DNA from: Diogma glabrata
Taxonomy: Eukaryota > Arthropoda > Insecta > Diptera > Cylindrotomidae
Direction: 5' to 3'
Length of the DNA stretch: 64,000 nucleotides
Assembly: GCA_963693315.1 (NCBI GenBank)
Contig: CAVNZG010001060.1
Span: 1 to 64,000, forward strand
The first letter of the stretch is position 1. Every line of letters begins with the position of its first letter. Below the pieces are notes generated by a model. The model was not told the DNA's origin and ran no database searches. It saw only the letters and a list, made by a program, of their open reading frames with translations. This document shows, piece after piece, positions 10,836 through 22,639 of the stretch. Position numbers and translations under genes: made by a program.

Positions 10836-11160
10836 GTATTTTAAAATTTTTTATTGATTCATATATGTTTTGTCCCTGCAAATTCCGTGGACGTGCCGCT
10901 TTATGGGCGGGTGGATTGCGCAAATTTGCTTTACCACTTGCAGACTTATTTTTTTTTCGGTTGTACTGCCATATATGTATCAAAAGGGTTTTATTTTATT
11001 TTTTTATGTTTTATTTTACAATGGATAACTAAGTAAAAAATCCTATCATACAACAAAATATGACATATGCCAATATTTCATGATAAGATGAAGAAATATT
11101 AACAAAATAATAAGTGCAAAACAAATTGTGAGAAATTTGCAGAAAACAAAACAAAACTAA
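10836..11160. other. Unassigned sequence between LINE relic and GC-richer patch
   Basis: Contains a short open frame on each strand around 10760-11036, but no recognisable domain. One minus-strand frame reads into the truncated LINE relic and may be its decayed upstream part. No host exon could be supported. Confidence 0.25.
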
Positions 11161-11331
11161 ATGCCAATAATCCAGCTGATGCAGCGCACCCCAGACGCAC
11201 CGCCCACCACCTCAATCGAGGCACAAAGCCCACACATAACTCCGTGTTGGTCCGATTCTTCGGAAGAGCTAATGAGCGGTACCACTACGGAACGCTGCCC
11301 AGCTAAGACTGGAAGTGCTGCCGTTGACTAA
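11161..11331 (+). other. Short open frame (56 aa) in a GC-richer patch, function unknown
   Basis: ATG at 11161, stop TAA at 11329-11331. The product is Ser/Thr/Pro-rich (TPDAPPTTSIEAQSPHI) with no family I recognise. The patch from about 11160 to 11510 is clearly richer in G+C than its surroundings. This could be a host exon, the 5' region of a LINE gag, or chance. It lies 460 bp upstream of the zinc-finger exons on the same strand, which allows but does not prove that it belongs to that gene. Confidence 0.25.
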
Positions 11332-11382
11332 TTAAAGTTCGTCCGCCAGCACCCTAAGATATCATCTTGGCTAATGACATCT

Positions 11383-11438
11383 CCTGCCATTGCCAGTGGT
11401 ATGTGATATCTCACGCTAACTCATATGCCAATGGCAGG
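11383..11438. repeat. Perfect 10-bp inverted repeat (CCTGCCATTG/CAATGGCAGG)
   Basis: The arms at 11383-11392 and 11429-11438 are separated by a 36-nt loop and sit in the GC-richer patch. The transcript could form a stem. Function unknown; it may be part of an unrecognised mobile element. Confidence 0.5.
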
Positions 11439-11790
11439 GACTGGAGTACGCAGGGTAGTCAGACCCGTAGATCAACATTGATCATAATCGATCAAAATCG
11501 ATCCCTCCTGCGGGAACTTAAATTTTTTATTAAAACTAATCTGACACATCCAATTCTATTTGTAAAAAAAACTGTCTGATCCCGAAATCTACCTATTTCT
11601 AGCGGATATACCTGCCACTTGGACTGTTTTTTTGTATATTATGTGCTATCATATTTATAGATTTCTTTTGCAAATAAATAAAAAATCAAATAAATGCGTT
11701 TTTGATTAGGAATTTATTATTACAAAATAATAAATTAAATTAGATTTAAGAGCAATACCCTAAATAACAATTATTTTTATTTTTTCATAG

Positions 11791-11916
11791 ATAAACCAAC
11801 ATACGAAAATTCATTCGGATAAAAAACCATATCAATGTTCAGAATGCAGTAAAAAATTTGTGAATAAACAAAATTGGATATCGCACAAACTAACTCATGA
11901 CCCGGAAAGAATGACG
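11791..11916 (+). CDS. Exon of a C2H2 zinc-finger protein (host gene)
   Basis: A polypyrimidine tract and TTTTTCATAG acceptor precede 11791, and a G|GTAAGG donor follows 11916. The exon is 126 nt, phase 0, open throughout. It begins with the closing HTKIH of a finger whose cysteines must be in an upstream exon, then a linker (SDKKPYQ) and one complete finger (CSECSKKF...HKLTH). Such fingers bind zinc and usually DNA; the protein is probably nuclear. Splice signals plus coding content make this the clearest host gene in the window. Neither the start nor the end of the gene is seen. Confidence 0.85.
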
Positions 11917-12007
11917 GTAAGGTTAAATCGCCAACAACGTCTTCCAAACAAAATCAAGTTTTAAATGCATTAAACGTTATCTGCAATTTTTTATATTTTA
12001 CTTGCAG

Positions 12008-12178
12008 TTTCCATGCCAATTTTGTAAGAAGAAATTTACAACAAAATATGTATTAAAACGTCATGTGAAGATCCATACAAGCGAAAATCTGTTTCAATGT
12101 GCACACTGTCAAAAAGAATTTACATATAAATATGCTTTAGTAGTTCATATGAAAACTCATACACAAAACAGAAAACAG
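12008..12178 (+). CDS. Next exon of the C2H2 zinc-finger protein
   Basis: The acceptor is TTTTACTTGCAG ending at 12007 and the donor is CAG|GTAAAA at 12178/12179. The exon is 171 nt, phase 0, after an intron of 91 bp. It encodes two fingers: CQFCKKKF...HVKIH and CAHCQKEF...HMKTH, joined by TSENLFQ. Together with 11791-11916 this gives one partial and three complete fingers. The open frame also runs 20 nt into the intron to a stop, so a donor just before that is sensible. No further exon was found downstream, so the next intron either exceeds the window or the gene is a fragment. Confidence 0.85.
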
Positions 12179-12644
12179 GTAAAATTTTATTTCAGTTAAC
12201 AATCAAATTATTTGTATGAAAAAAAAACTGTTGATTCTCCAGTAAATGACGGTAAAAATAGTAGGGCACCCCGAATTTTTGAATCAGCATTGATTTGCCT
12301 GAAAATTTGGAACTAAGCTCAACTTGCACTCCACTTCAAAATCTTCCCTAAGCCAAATATTCGCTTATTATTTTTTATGGTGAAAACTACCCCTTTTTCG
12401 AAACATACTAAACAACAAATTAAATTTTAACAGATCGAAATAAATATCACATGAGTTAACATTATGTATACCTTTTGTTACTTTATGCAGAATAACTTTA
12501 GTAGTTAATTAATAAAAAAAATAAAAAATTCGAAACAGAAATAAAAAAGTCAAACAAGTGCGAATATAACTCGCTCGTCGAGGGTTCCATGTATGTAGTA
12601 TTCTACGAGAATAGTTTTTCTCAAAAACACAATTTTAGAAAAAT
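12179..12644 (+). other. Intron or intergenic sequence after the zinc-finger exon
   Basis: AT-rich and noncoding. No further zinc-finger exon or repeat boundary is recognised. It ends at the degenerate terminal repeat of the pogo-like element. Confidence 0.4.
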
Positions 12645-13449
12645 AGTAAAACTCGTTTATAAAGTACGGCCAAGGGACCGACGTAAGCGTACGTTATAAA
12701 CCATGATCCGTTATATCCATGAAAATTAAAAAAGTATAAGCAAATTTGCCTGTGATGCTCATTATATCATTATATTTCATATTAAATGATATACTACATG
12801 TTATTTGATATAAAAACGATCACAAAAAAATAGGAACATACAATTCAGTATCATAAAAGTTACATAAAAGCTAATTAAACTAGCACTATATAATCATATA
12901 TATTTACATATATATTCGAATGAGAATGTCAGAATATCCTTCTCGGATTGAGCTGCATGGACAATTTGAGCCGCTTTCTAATCGAGTGAATTACTGAATT
13001 TTGGAATTTGCATGTTCCAATGGGAATATTCAGTACTACAGAATTGAATAAAAGTTAAGGAAAAAATGGGTTCATCAGTTCCACATATGCATATTTTGTT
13101 ATTTATGGTTTTAACGTTAAACATAATAAAAATTAAATCGGCACATATTTGTATGTGTCTAAGTTTTCGATTTTGGTTACGTATTTTTTAAATGTCAAAA
13201 AAATTGCTGTTTCTGTTGTTTTGGCTCTATTTTTGATGATTTACTGAATATTAGATCAATTGGCTACAATCAATTCCTTCAGCAATTCATTCGATTGAAA
13301 AGCGGCTTTGTTTACTGAAAAATAATCAGTAACTTTCTGTTGTTTAAGGCAAGCTTGAATTATATTTTCTACTTTAATAACAATTTGATTGTCAATTTGC
13401 ATTTAATCAATTTGCATTTGCAATTAATTAATTTACATTTGTGTAGATT

Positions 13450-14480
13450 ATCCAAAATTTTCTCACCGATCGATACAATTCAGTATCCATCGAAGGGTTT
13501 TCTTCTGCAACTAAATTAATTAACGCTGATGTATCCCAAGGCTTGGTTTTGTCATCACTCTATGTTTAATTTATATCAAATGAAAATCGCCAGTAACCCA
13601 ATAAATAATTTTTCAGATGATAGTTCACTGCACAAGTCGGTCGTCTTCTTATCTTTAAAGGAAAAATACATGAACGAATAAATCCCACCCAGAGAGAAGT
13701 GTAAACGATGGCCTGGTGAAAATCACCGATTGGGATGACTAAAATATGTTCAATTTTAATTCCACCAAAATTTAGAAATTAATTGTTGCTAGATCAACGA
13801 CCGAGCTCCCCAAAGATATTTTGATTATTGTGTGTGTGACAAACAAATAAACGAATGCGAAAAATTTTATTGGTCGTCCCAATTTCTATCGACTTAGTCT
13901 CGAACGATTGCATAATGGCGATGGTAAAGAGTGCGAATTAAGAAAACTCGGTCCTCAATAAATGTAAAAAATATTTCATTCCATATCAATTACTTTACAT
14001 TGTAAGTCCTACATTCGTCCATGTATTGAGAGTAGTTGTCAAGTTTGGGGCGCTGTATCTGTTACCATCCTGGCTCTTTGGGACTCTGTTCGAAAGCGAG
14101 CAATACGAATTGTTGGTGATCGAAACTTAACATCAAATATTGATTCCCAACAACACCGTCGCACTATTGCAGATCTCATTGTTTTTTATAAATATCGTCA
14201 CCAACTGTGCTCGGATGAAATCGGCTCCATCATGCGTCAATCACATTTTTTAACCCGTTTTACTTGTCAATAGATTTGTGTAAATAGTCAAACTGTCGAG
14301 ATCACTCACTGTCATAGAGACAATATAAAGAGAGAGTCCATACATCGTACAAATGGAATGCTTTGCCCGAATCAAAAGTCACGAGTGCCTTCGGAGGATC
14401 GTCACTCCCGACCAAAAGTAAAATTTTTTTCGCATTTCTATAAATCGTCATAATAAGCGTCTAACAAGCGTCTAACAAGC
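13450..14480 (+). pseudogene. Ancient LINE family A reverse transcriptase relic
   Basis: Plus-strand remnants in several frames align with the RT C-terminal half of the family A copies: a DDSSLHKS stretch near 13617, TTELPKDIL near 13800, KKYFIPYQL-like sequence near 13970, CQVWGAVS and DSVRKRAIRIVG near 14040-14120, and QQHRRTIADLIVFYKYRHQ near 14150-14200. Many stops and indels make it the most decayed type in the window. It lies inside the pogo-like element. Confidence 0.7.
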
Positions 14481-14506
14481 TCCCTTTCACCAGTCACAAC
14501 AGCTAT

Positions 14507-14990
14507 CTACAAATTTTTTAGTGTTGTCGGCTTAACATACAGGATAGCTTGGCTTTTTGAATGTTTCCATAAAACTGACAAATCACTCAAATCATCGGCA
14601 CTGTAGGAGTATACGATCGTAGTTATCCCAGGTTTTTTGAAACAATTGCTTATGGTAGTTGCTTTAACTTTTTCTGACGACTTCGAATAAAATAAAATGA
14701 ACGACATCTAAGAGTGCTTTCGCTCTATATTAAAAGTTCGATACACTAGAATTTTCAAAATCCTGAATTTGAACTTGATAGTGTAGAGGAACATTTTTAA
14801 GAGGAACATTGTTAGACCTTTTATTGATCCATTTTGTAACGGCTTCCTCTACTTTGTGAAATTTAACACATCTAATTTTTTTACGTTTCAAACAAAACAA
14901 ACTGCTTCAATTTCTAAGCGATTTCGCGCAATCGAAGAAATCTTTCTATAATCCAAACATTTCCCTAACTTGAGAGCAAGACTTCATTTT
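14507..14990 (-). pseudogene. Pogo/Tigger transposase remnant
   Basis: Minus-strand frames near 14985-14750 encode a CENP-B-like DNA-binding region: SCSQVREMFGL, then KIRCVKFHKVEEAVTKW and NKRSNNVPL, the usual helix-turn-helix pair of pogo transposases. At 14660-14640 follows VKATTISNCFKKPGI, matching the C-terminal motif of these proteins. The catalytic DDE domain that belongs between them is missing, and stops interrupt the frames, so this is an internally deleted pseudogene. Confidence 0.65.
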
Positions 14991-15328
14991 ATCGACTTCC
15001 ACCAAACATTTTAATTTATTGGCCAAAGTGATCACAAGTTTTTAATTTGATTTGGAGCCGTTACGCACCTATAGCATTTTTAGAAAACATGAAAGCATTA
15101 AAAAATTTGAACTAATAAATTAACAAAAATTTTCTCAAAACTTACTTACGAACCCATGAACCACAACAATTTTATGTGTGTGTACGTTATAACCTTATAA
15201 GCCGAGGTACCTTATAAGTAGGATAATTTGTTCGTAAAATGTTTATAGATGTAAGAAAAAAAATTGCTGTACTCTATAGACCAGGTGTACTTTATATAAG
15301 GTGTACGTTAAAAGCAAGTTTTACTGTA

Positions 15329-16144
15329 AATCAAAAACGTTGCTTTCAAAAAATACAAACAAAATCATTTTGGACTAGAAAAAAATTCACATTTTCGTGT
15401 GGTCTGTGAATTTTTTCAATTTTTACTTCACCACAATTTTAAATTGTGTGAAATAATGCAATCTATCGTGAAAACAAAAATCTTACATACCCCAAATTTT
15501 GTTTTTTCTTTTGTTTTGGACCAACCTCTATCTAAAAAACCAATGAACATTTTGGTGTACGTCTGTGTGTGCGTGGGTGGGTGGGTGGTTGTTTGGGTGT
15601 ACTTTCTGCATAGGATCCTGATGAAACTTTGGCAAATGATACAGGTTCACTTGAAAATGGAAGATCTGGATTCATTTCAAATTTGGACAAAATGGCAGGG
15701 GGTCTCCCGAACACCTCTAAGTTTAAATCTTGAATAACTTCTAATTCCGGACTATGATCTTACTGAAACTTAGTATATAATGTTTTAGTACAGTTTCCAA
15801 TATTTCTGCATACCAATTTCCGGTTTGTTACTTCAATTTATTCAAAAGTTATTGTCCTTGAACCTGTCGGTTCTTGGGGACTGTATACAAAAATTTAATA
15901 GGAATATAACGAAAAAAATTCTATTAGTGTTGTGTGAAAAAAAAAAAAAACAATTATAAACAAAAATAATAATAACAATAATAACAAACTATTATCAAGT
16001 GGAACAAAAAAAAAAAAAAAACATAATTACAAAAGTAATTGTAAATTGTTACAATTAATAGTTTAAGAAGCATTAATAATTAAATAATTAAAAGAAAAAA
16101 AAAAAAAAATTAAAGATTAAAATTATTAGAGATGATCAATAAAA
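15329..16144. other. Noncoding region with a dispersed repeat and A-rich tract
   Basis: Bases about 15600-15890 resemble the tandem repeats at 32930-33390 (shared TGAAACTT.GTA, TTTAGTAC.GTT and TTCCGGTTT.TTAC motifs), so a dispersed noncoding repeat is present. A GTGGGTGGGTGG-rich run lies at 15571-15600. From 15930 to 16120 there are several A-runs of 13-16 bases. No gene seen. Confidence 0.45.
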
Positions 16145-16303
16145 TTTTTTTTTTTTTTTTTTTTTTTTATTAATTAGTTAGACATGTTTAGCACACTAAA
16201 TACGAAATATTCATTATTTAGACTCTTTGAATATCCGAAGATACCATGTCAACTATAAAGGAAGGAGATGAGGAAAATGGAAGGAATGGGGATATAGGGA
16301 TAA

Positions 16304-18197
16304 CTATACTAATTTTTTAAAATGATAATGGACATTTTCTTTAAATGCCTGAGGAGAAAATTCATCGGGAAATACAGAGGAGGGCAATGAGTTCCATAAT
16401 TTGGCCACTCTATTGAAATAGTCGTTTTGGAAGGACACAGTTCTACAACGAGGTATTTGTACAACAAATGGATGGGATAACTCGGCAGCTCTTGTTTGTC
16501 GATTATACTGCGCACACGATGGAAGAATATTTTGAATTTCCTTAGAGGAGAATTCGCTAAAGTTATATTTATAGTAGATTGACAATTCAGCCACATTTTT
16601 TCTGTGCTGGAGCGAATCAAGCTGGTCCGTTAGTTTGGTATTACCAATCAACCGTATTGCTTTTCTCTGTACAGAGTCTAAACAATTTATTGTTGACTGA
16701 CAAGCACCTCCCCAAACATGACAGCAGTACTCCATACATGGACGAATAAAGGACTTGAAGATTAGCAAAAGTTGCTCGGGATTGAAATACTTTTTACATC
16801 GACTCAAGAATCCTAATTTTTGCATTGCAGATTTAGCGAGGTTGAACACATGTTTATTCCATTTCAGGTTATTTTGAATATCCACTCCAAGAAGCCTAAC
16901 TGATTCAACCTCACGCAATTCCTCTTGGTTTATTTTAATGGGAAAATTTTTATGTCGCTCCATTCGTGAAAGACGGCATAATTTGGTTTTGGTTGGATTA
17001 AATGAAACGAGATTACGATCACCCCATTCCATTATACGCTCCAGATCTTTGTTGATGGAATCAATTAGCAACTCTCTATCAGTGGTAACTGCAGTATGAG
17101 ATCGAAATTTAGGAGATGCATGTGATGCATGTAATGTGCTGTCATCAGCGAAACTATGGATTGGGTGCACTGTGGAAATAAGTAAGTCATTAATGTATAG
17201 AAGAAACAAGGTTGGTGAGAGTGCCGAACCTTGGGGAACCCCAGCATTGGTTGTGAAAATATTGGATGTGATACCATCTAAATTAACATGAAATTGGCGA
17301 CCTGTAAGAAAACTATGAATCCATCAGACAGTAAGATGGTCTATGCCATAAGATTTTAATTTAGCTATAAGATTTTTATGCCACACTTTATCAAATGCTT
17401 TAGAAATGTCAAGTGAAATACTGAATGTTTCACCGTGGTTTTCCAGCGATTTGTTCCAGAGATGGGATACGTAGGCTAACAGATCACCTGTTGCATGACT
17501 TCTACGAAAACCATACTGCTTATCATCAATAATTTGCGACATTTCCAAATAATCTATCAAATTGTAGTTAACATATTTTTCAAATATTTTAGCTAAAACC
17601 GACAGAATTGCAATTGGTCTATAATTGTTAGGGTCTATCTTACTGCCTTTCTTTGATATGGGTTGAACGCTGGCCAGCTTCCAAGAATCGGGAAATATTC
17701 CGGTTTTATAAGATAAATAGAAAATTTTTGTTAAAATTGGAGCTAGTTGCCTAGCAAAGTTTTTAAGAATGAGGGGTGGAATACCGTCTGGGCCAGCAGA
17801 TTTGTTGATATTGATAGAAAGAAGCATTTTCCGTACAATATTGCAACGAAAAATAATTGGTTTCGTTTTCGTTACAACTGGGGGAATGAGTGTAGGAGAA
17901 TCGGGGGGTTCAACTATGTTTGAGTTTTCTGCGAAAATACGACCCAATAGATCCGCTTTCTCTTTCGAGTCGCTCACGGGAATGTCATTCAGAACTAAGG
18001 TTGGAATAGAGGATCGAGTAAAATTGCTCTGGACTGATTTAACTGCCTGAAAGAAACTACGTGAGCCAGATGGGTGCTCGGCGAATTTCTTTGCTTTCTT
18101 CTGGATAAACGCGTCTTTGTCCAAGTCTATTTTGAATTTACTAATATTTCTGGCTTTCTTATAGGCGCTATGGGTTTCAGGTGTTTTATTAGCGTTA
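16304..18197 (-). pseudogene. LINE family A ORF2, RT part (one in-frame TGA)
   Basis: Continues the endonuclease frame from 23416. It contains ININKSAGPDGIPPLILK, NYRPIAILSVLAKIFEKY, SLDISKAFDKVWHK, then a TGA at 17326-17324 just before WIHSFL, then in the same frame GVPQGS-like sequence, SFADDSTLH (catalytic ADD near 17150), LGFLSRCKKYF, MEYCCHVWGG and a C-terminal domain to the stop at 16304. The TGA probably arose from CGA by one substitution. Otherwise it is complete; it is the best guide to the family's C-terminus. Confidence 0.88.
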
Positions 18198-18855
18198 CAG
18201 GGCTCCCGCTAAATCCATTTTTTCCATTTTTTCCATTTTTTTTGGTTCTTTCCATTTTTTTCCATTTTTTCCGTCATTTTTCCATTTTTTCCATTTTTTT
18301 AAACATTTTTTTAAAATACATATACACATTTTTATATTAATTAAAAAACTTTTCCATCGTTATTCATCAACTAGTTTTATATATAATGCAAATTCAGGGA
18401 AATAGTAGGAGAATATGTGAGCAAATAATTAATTTATCGATATAAACCTCGATAACCTTTTCGTCGATCAATTAATAGTTTTAGTAATTAAACCCAAGTA
18501 ACTAAGGAAAAAGTAATTTGAATTATGCAATTCAAATATTTTGAAATTCGAATATGTTCAACTTTTGTGAGAGTAAAACTCCATTTCTCTTCTATATGAA
18601 GCGATGCTATTTGACGTTGAAATTTCATCATCATTTATCAGATCTACATAAGTTAGACATTGTTGTTTTTATTCAATTTTCAATTCTAGTGTATATTGTT
18701 TAGTTTGAAGTTTGCTCTACGAACACATATTTTACTGTTTTCCATACTCTACTGATCTACGAGTTTGGACGACAATCTCCAACTAATTGAGATGGGCACT
18801 AAACCAATTTATATTCTAGATTTTATTTGAATGGATATTTCTGTTTATATAAAAG

Positions 18856-19003
18856 ACATTAGCTGCATTTCATGAAACCGTGTGATCCGGATTCGCATAA
18901 GTTTTACATGTAAAATGAGATCCAACTTTGTTTTTGGATCTCAGTTTACATGTAAAACTTAAGCGGATCCGGATCACACTGTTTCATGAAATGCAGCTAA
19001 TGT
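18856..19003. repeat. 148-bp foldback (MITE-like) inside the hAT-like element
   Basis: Near-perfect inverted repeat: the arms begin ACATTAGCTGCATTTCATG and end with its complement, about 60 bp each, with a short centre. No clear target duplication. It could be an independent small non-autonomous transposon. Confidence 0.7.
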
Positions 19004-19050
19004 TTATGTACATTAATATGGTAATTAAAAGTTATAAACATAGTTTTAAT

Positions 19051-19497
19051 TCTAATATAGATGTCCATGTAACATTATCTTTGTTTACAAGTTAACAGAA
19101 TAATAATTAAATTCTAAGCACTTTTGGTGCTTTTTTTAGATGCTGTCGTTTTGAAAGTGAAAGAAAATGAAAATTGTTTCTTTGTTCTGTCCAGCACCAG
19201 CAGCCAAATTCTGTAGTTGTGAAGCGGTGAAATGATAAGTTTTTTAATGAAAAGAAACGAAGAAATTTTTATCACTTCACCGCTTCACAGTTACAGAATT
19301 TGACTGCAGTTTTGTTAATTTTGCCTTAATATATAAAGAGCAAAAGCCGCTACCGAAACGTTGGCATCCAAAAACACCGACAAAGTCGACAAAAAGTACC
19401 TTATTTATTATAAAAAACGCTGAAAACTTAAATTAAAATATTGTTCTGTTAACCTGCAGACAAATGTAATTTTGCATGGACATTTATATTAGAATAG
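19051..19497. repeat. 447-bp element with about 65-bp inverted ends, containing a second hairpin
   Basis: The left arm (TTCTAATATAGATGTCCATG...) and the reverse complement of the right arm match over about 65 bp with mismatches. Inside, 19199-19308 is another inverted repeat with arms containing AATTCTGTAGTTGTGAAGCGG. No ORF. A MITE-like nested structure. Confidence 0.6.
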
Positions 19498-20429
19498 GGT
19501 TGGGTTGCCAACTACTACAAAACATAAACCCGAATAAATCTAATGCAAACCCGAAGATTTCATTAAATATCATAAATTTCGAGAAACAATCTCAAAGTAT
19601 TTATAAAATATGGACTTAAAACCTCCTACTCCGATATATCAAAAACTTTGGTCTGTGGGAAGGCCGAAGAGTTTGGTATAGTGATTGATGAAGACTGAAA
19701 TATCTGTCGTTTTCAATTTTCCCTAAAACATTTCAATGGCATACAGACGGACATTTTTGTTTGCCCAGTTAGACTGGTTATGATCCAAAACGTTGAGAAA
19801 TGCTTGTACACTTGTTGAGAAATAATTGTACACATCCCCAACCTCAATTTTTTTGAAGTACCTTTTATTTTCTCCACAAACGAATCTTTGTGGCCTTTGT
19901 TGTGTTACTCTGTTTCTTCCTTCTGGTTTTGGTATTTGTTATTTCTCCTATTAGTCTGTTTATTTAGCCATTATTTAGCTTCGTTCTCCAACTTCGTAAT
20001 CGATATCATTAACATCCTTGGTATCTCAAAAAACTTTCTTGGCATCCAATACGATCTCAACCAAAACAAACCTCATTTACTTGAGCTAGGTGAAACACAA
20101 GTTTCAAATATCAATAATGTACGATTCGGCTGTAAAAATCATTCTCCGGAGCTCTAAACATCGTGTTGTAATGATATACATATATACACAAGGATTTTAA
20201 ACATACAAAGCTCCGGTACATACAAAACACCAGTATGAAACAAGTAGTATTTCTGTATTCTGCTTTATCTGTCTCAAAGTCATCGCAAATAAACATGACA
20301 TCTATTTGTGTTATTTACACCGTAGTTATCCTTACCACCATAATCACCCCATTGGACGCGTTTAATTCTCTTGAAGACACAATTGATAATATCTTCATCA
20401 CTGCACCTAATCCAGTCCTCACGGAGAAA

Positions 20430-21484
20430 TAGGGTGTAGCAATTCATGACTTTGGTGAGTCTCATAACATTTCCCTTGATATATCCAAGGCGTTTGATAG
20501 AGTTTGGCATCGGCTCTTATCAACAAATTAATTTTATTTTTAGTCTTTTTATTCCAGAGATCTCTTAGTAGTTGGTGTTGTTTCGGATAATTTCTCAATT
20601 CAAGCCTGCATTAATCAGGGTTCGGTTCTTTCGCCACCCCTTTTTCTGATCTTTTTTAACGGTTTGTTATCTAGCACCACAAACCCAATATATAGCTCTT
20701 CCGAAGTTCTATCTAACATTCATATATTAAGAGAATGAAGAAGAAAAGAAGAAACACCCATCTAGTCTAACTGCTAAGTATACTCGTAGAAAAATGGTTC
20801 AATCCTTGGATCTTAAATCAATTCTGGACTAAAATCTAGATCTTGAATCAATCGGAACTGGTGTATACTGAACCTTATGACATTTAATTCTAGTTTTGTC
20901 CTTTAAAACCTCACTCTATAGCTCCTGTTTTGAAAAGTTTTCCAGACTAGCATTATTAAACTCACCTGCACTTAACTATTTCGTACTAATATAAACCACA
21001 AACGAAAATGACATGATCACATTTGTTCTGTGGCGAAATTAGAGTCCCAACGACTTGGCTTCGTACGTTGTAGTCAAATTTTTGTCTCCATCTGAAATAA
21101 CTACGATGTATAAAGAATTCATACGACCAATCCACGAATTCTACCCCAATTTATGGGTTGCAGTATACCGGAAACATCTAAATTTTGTCGATAGAGTTCA
21201 TAGGCGTGTTGAAGCCGATCATACAAGAGTTGTTGGAGCATTTACATTATACTACGCTATGCTCTAAAGAAATTAATCACTTAATGCCTCCATTACGTAG
21301 ATCTTCACGAGCCACAAGCCAATCTTGGCATTCTTATAAGCATACCTTAGAGGTCTCATATGTGGAAACATCTATTTATACCAATTCCTTCTTTTCTCAT
21401 TTCGTATACTGGTGGAATCGATTAACGAAAAATGTTTTCAAAATGGCATCAATTACAACTATACTACATGATTATATAATATGA
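20430..21484 (+). pseudogene. Ancient LINE RT relic inside the hAT-like element
   Basis: Plus-strand fragments in several frames: SLDISKAFDRVWHRLL near 20470, NQGSVLSPPLFLIFFNGLL near 20605, EITTMYKEFIRPI near 21090, LWVAVYRKHLNFVDRVHRR near 21155, and a C-terminal stretch ending near 21480. They match the palm and C-terminal parts of family A ORF2 but are riddled with stops. Because it lies in the hAT-like element, which itself lies in a younger family A copy, the family has a long history here. Confidence 0.7.
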
Positions 21485-21691
21485 ACAATTATTAAATCCA
21501 AATAACAGAAGTGGTTTAAGTGTTAACACGCTTTCCTTTTAACACAAAACACCTGCGTTCGATTTACGGCGAAGGTTTGGGAAACATAAAATGGATCTTA
21601 GTATTTTTCTAATTATTTAATTAATCAAAAAATTATCAATGAGGTTTGCAATACTATTGCACATACAATAATATGTTATTGTAATTCGGCG

Positions 21692-21779
21692 ACCACTAAA
21701 TGTGCCGAATGCAACCACTAAATGTGCCGAATGCAACCACTAAATGTGCCGAATGCAACCACTAAATGTGTAAATGAGA
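21692..21779. repeat. 22-bp tandem repeat, about 4 copies
   Basis: The unit ACCACTAAATGTGCCGAATGCA starts at 21692, 21714, 21736 and 21758 (last copy partial). Copies are almost identical, and no spacers separate them. Confidence 0.85.
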
Positions 21780-22639
21780 ACAAAATGTGCAAAGAAATGT
21801 ATTTTAAAAAGCTTCCGTAATATATTTCCATATGCTTCCTAGTGGAGTACGGTTCATGATGATGATGGTAAACCAGACTTGCAGTTATTACTTTCACTTC
21901 GTTTAATATGCAGGTGTGAAACTGCAAGCTAGTAAACTCCGAACTGTGTGAAGTCCAAGACGATAGAAAGCCTACGTGTTATATTGATCAACTTATGCTA
22001 GATTTAAATAAATTATTCATAATTAAAATAAATTTTCACCAGAAAAATACTAAAAAGAATATCGTTCCTATTAGGAACAGTTTATAAATAAAAAGTTTAT
22101 AATAGTATGCCACTTGTCGTGACCTAAATTATTCACAAGTGCCTCGCTTTGTCCAACACGATGAAATTTTTTTTAAAAGACTGTGTTACATTGTGGTATT
22201 TGATCTTTGTAATTAGCGTTTCTATGATGAAGACAATGTTTTATGTCAGTGAAATTGAACGAGAATTAAAACTAACTAAATTCCAAGGTACCGGTACAAT
22301 GATATATAGAATTAATAATTATATCGAACTGATTCGACTCAATACAAAAAATATATTTTGCTGTAACTTATTTGCATGAGAGTCTAAAGCAGCAAACTGA
22401 TATTGTAAGAATGATGGTATATAGAATGGTGATAAAAACAAATCACGAACGATTACCTGTTTAATATCAATCTATTTGGGACATACTACTGCCGAAAATT
22501 TGTAAGAAACTTTCATATTATGTATCCCATGAACCAATACTTGGATTCAAGTTTCGATGAACGGAACTAATGTTAACTTAAAATCTATTTGACATCTAAA
22601 GGTGGACTTAGCACATGATTTGAGTAATAAAGAAATTCT

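Larger units (their letters stand above)
12645..15328 (-). mobile_element. Decayed pogo/Tigger-like DNA transposon
   Basis: The right end (minus-strand start) reads TA|CAGTAAAACTTGC with flanking TA at 15327-15328; the left end reads TA|GTAAAACTCGTTTATAA at 12644-12662, an inverted match. Pogo-type elements insert at TA and have ends of this kind. Subterminal TACGTTATAA motifs occur at both ends (about 12693 and 15184). Between them, on the minus strand, are transposase remnants, and a plus-strand LINE relic lies inside. The DDE core appears deleted, so the element is dead. Confidence 0.65.

Noticed and set aside
20235..20510. Short ORFs on both strands near 20.3 kb
   Set aside because: No domain; they lie beside the decayed LINE relic, and the composition looks random.
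21692..21779. Possible CRISPR-like repeat
   Set aside because: Units are directly adjacent with no spacers, and the DNA is eukaryotic.
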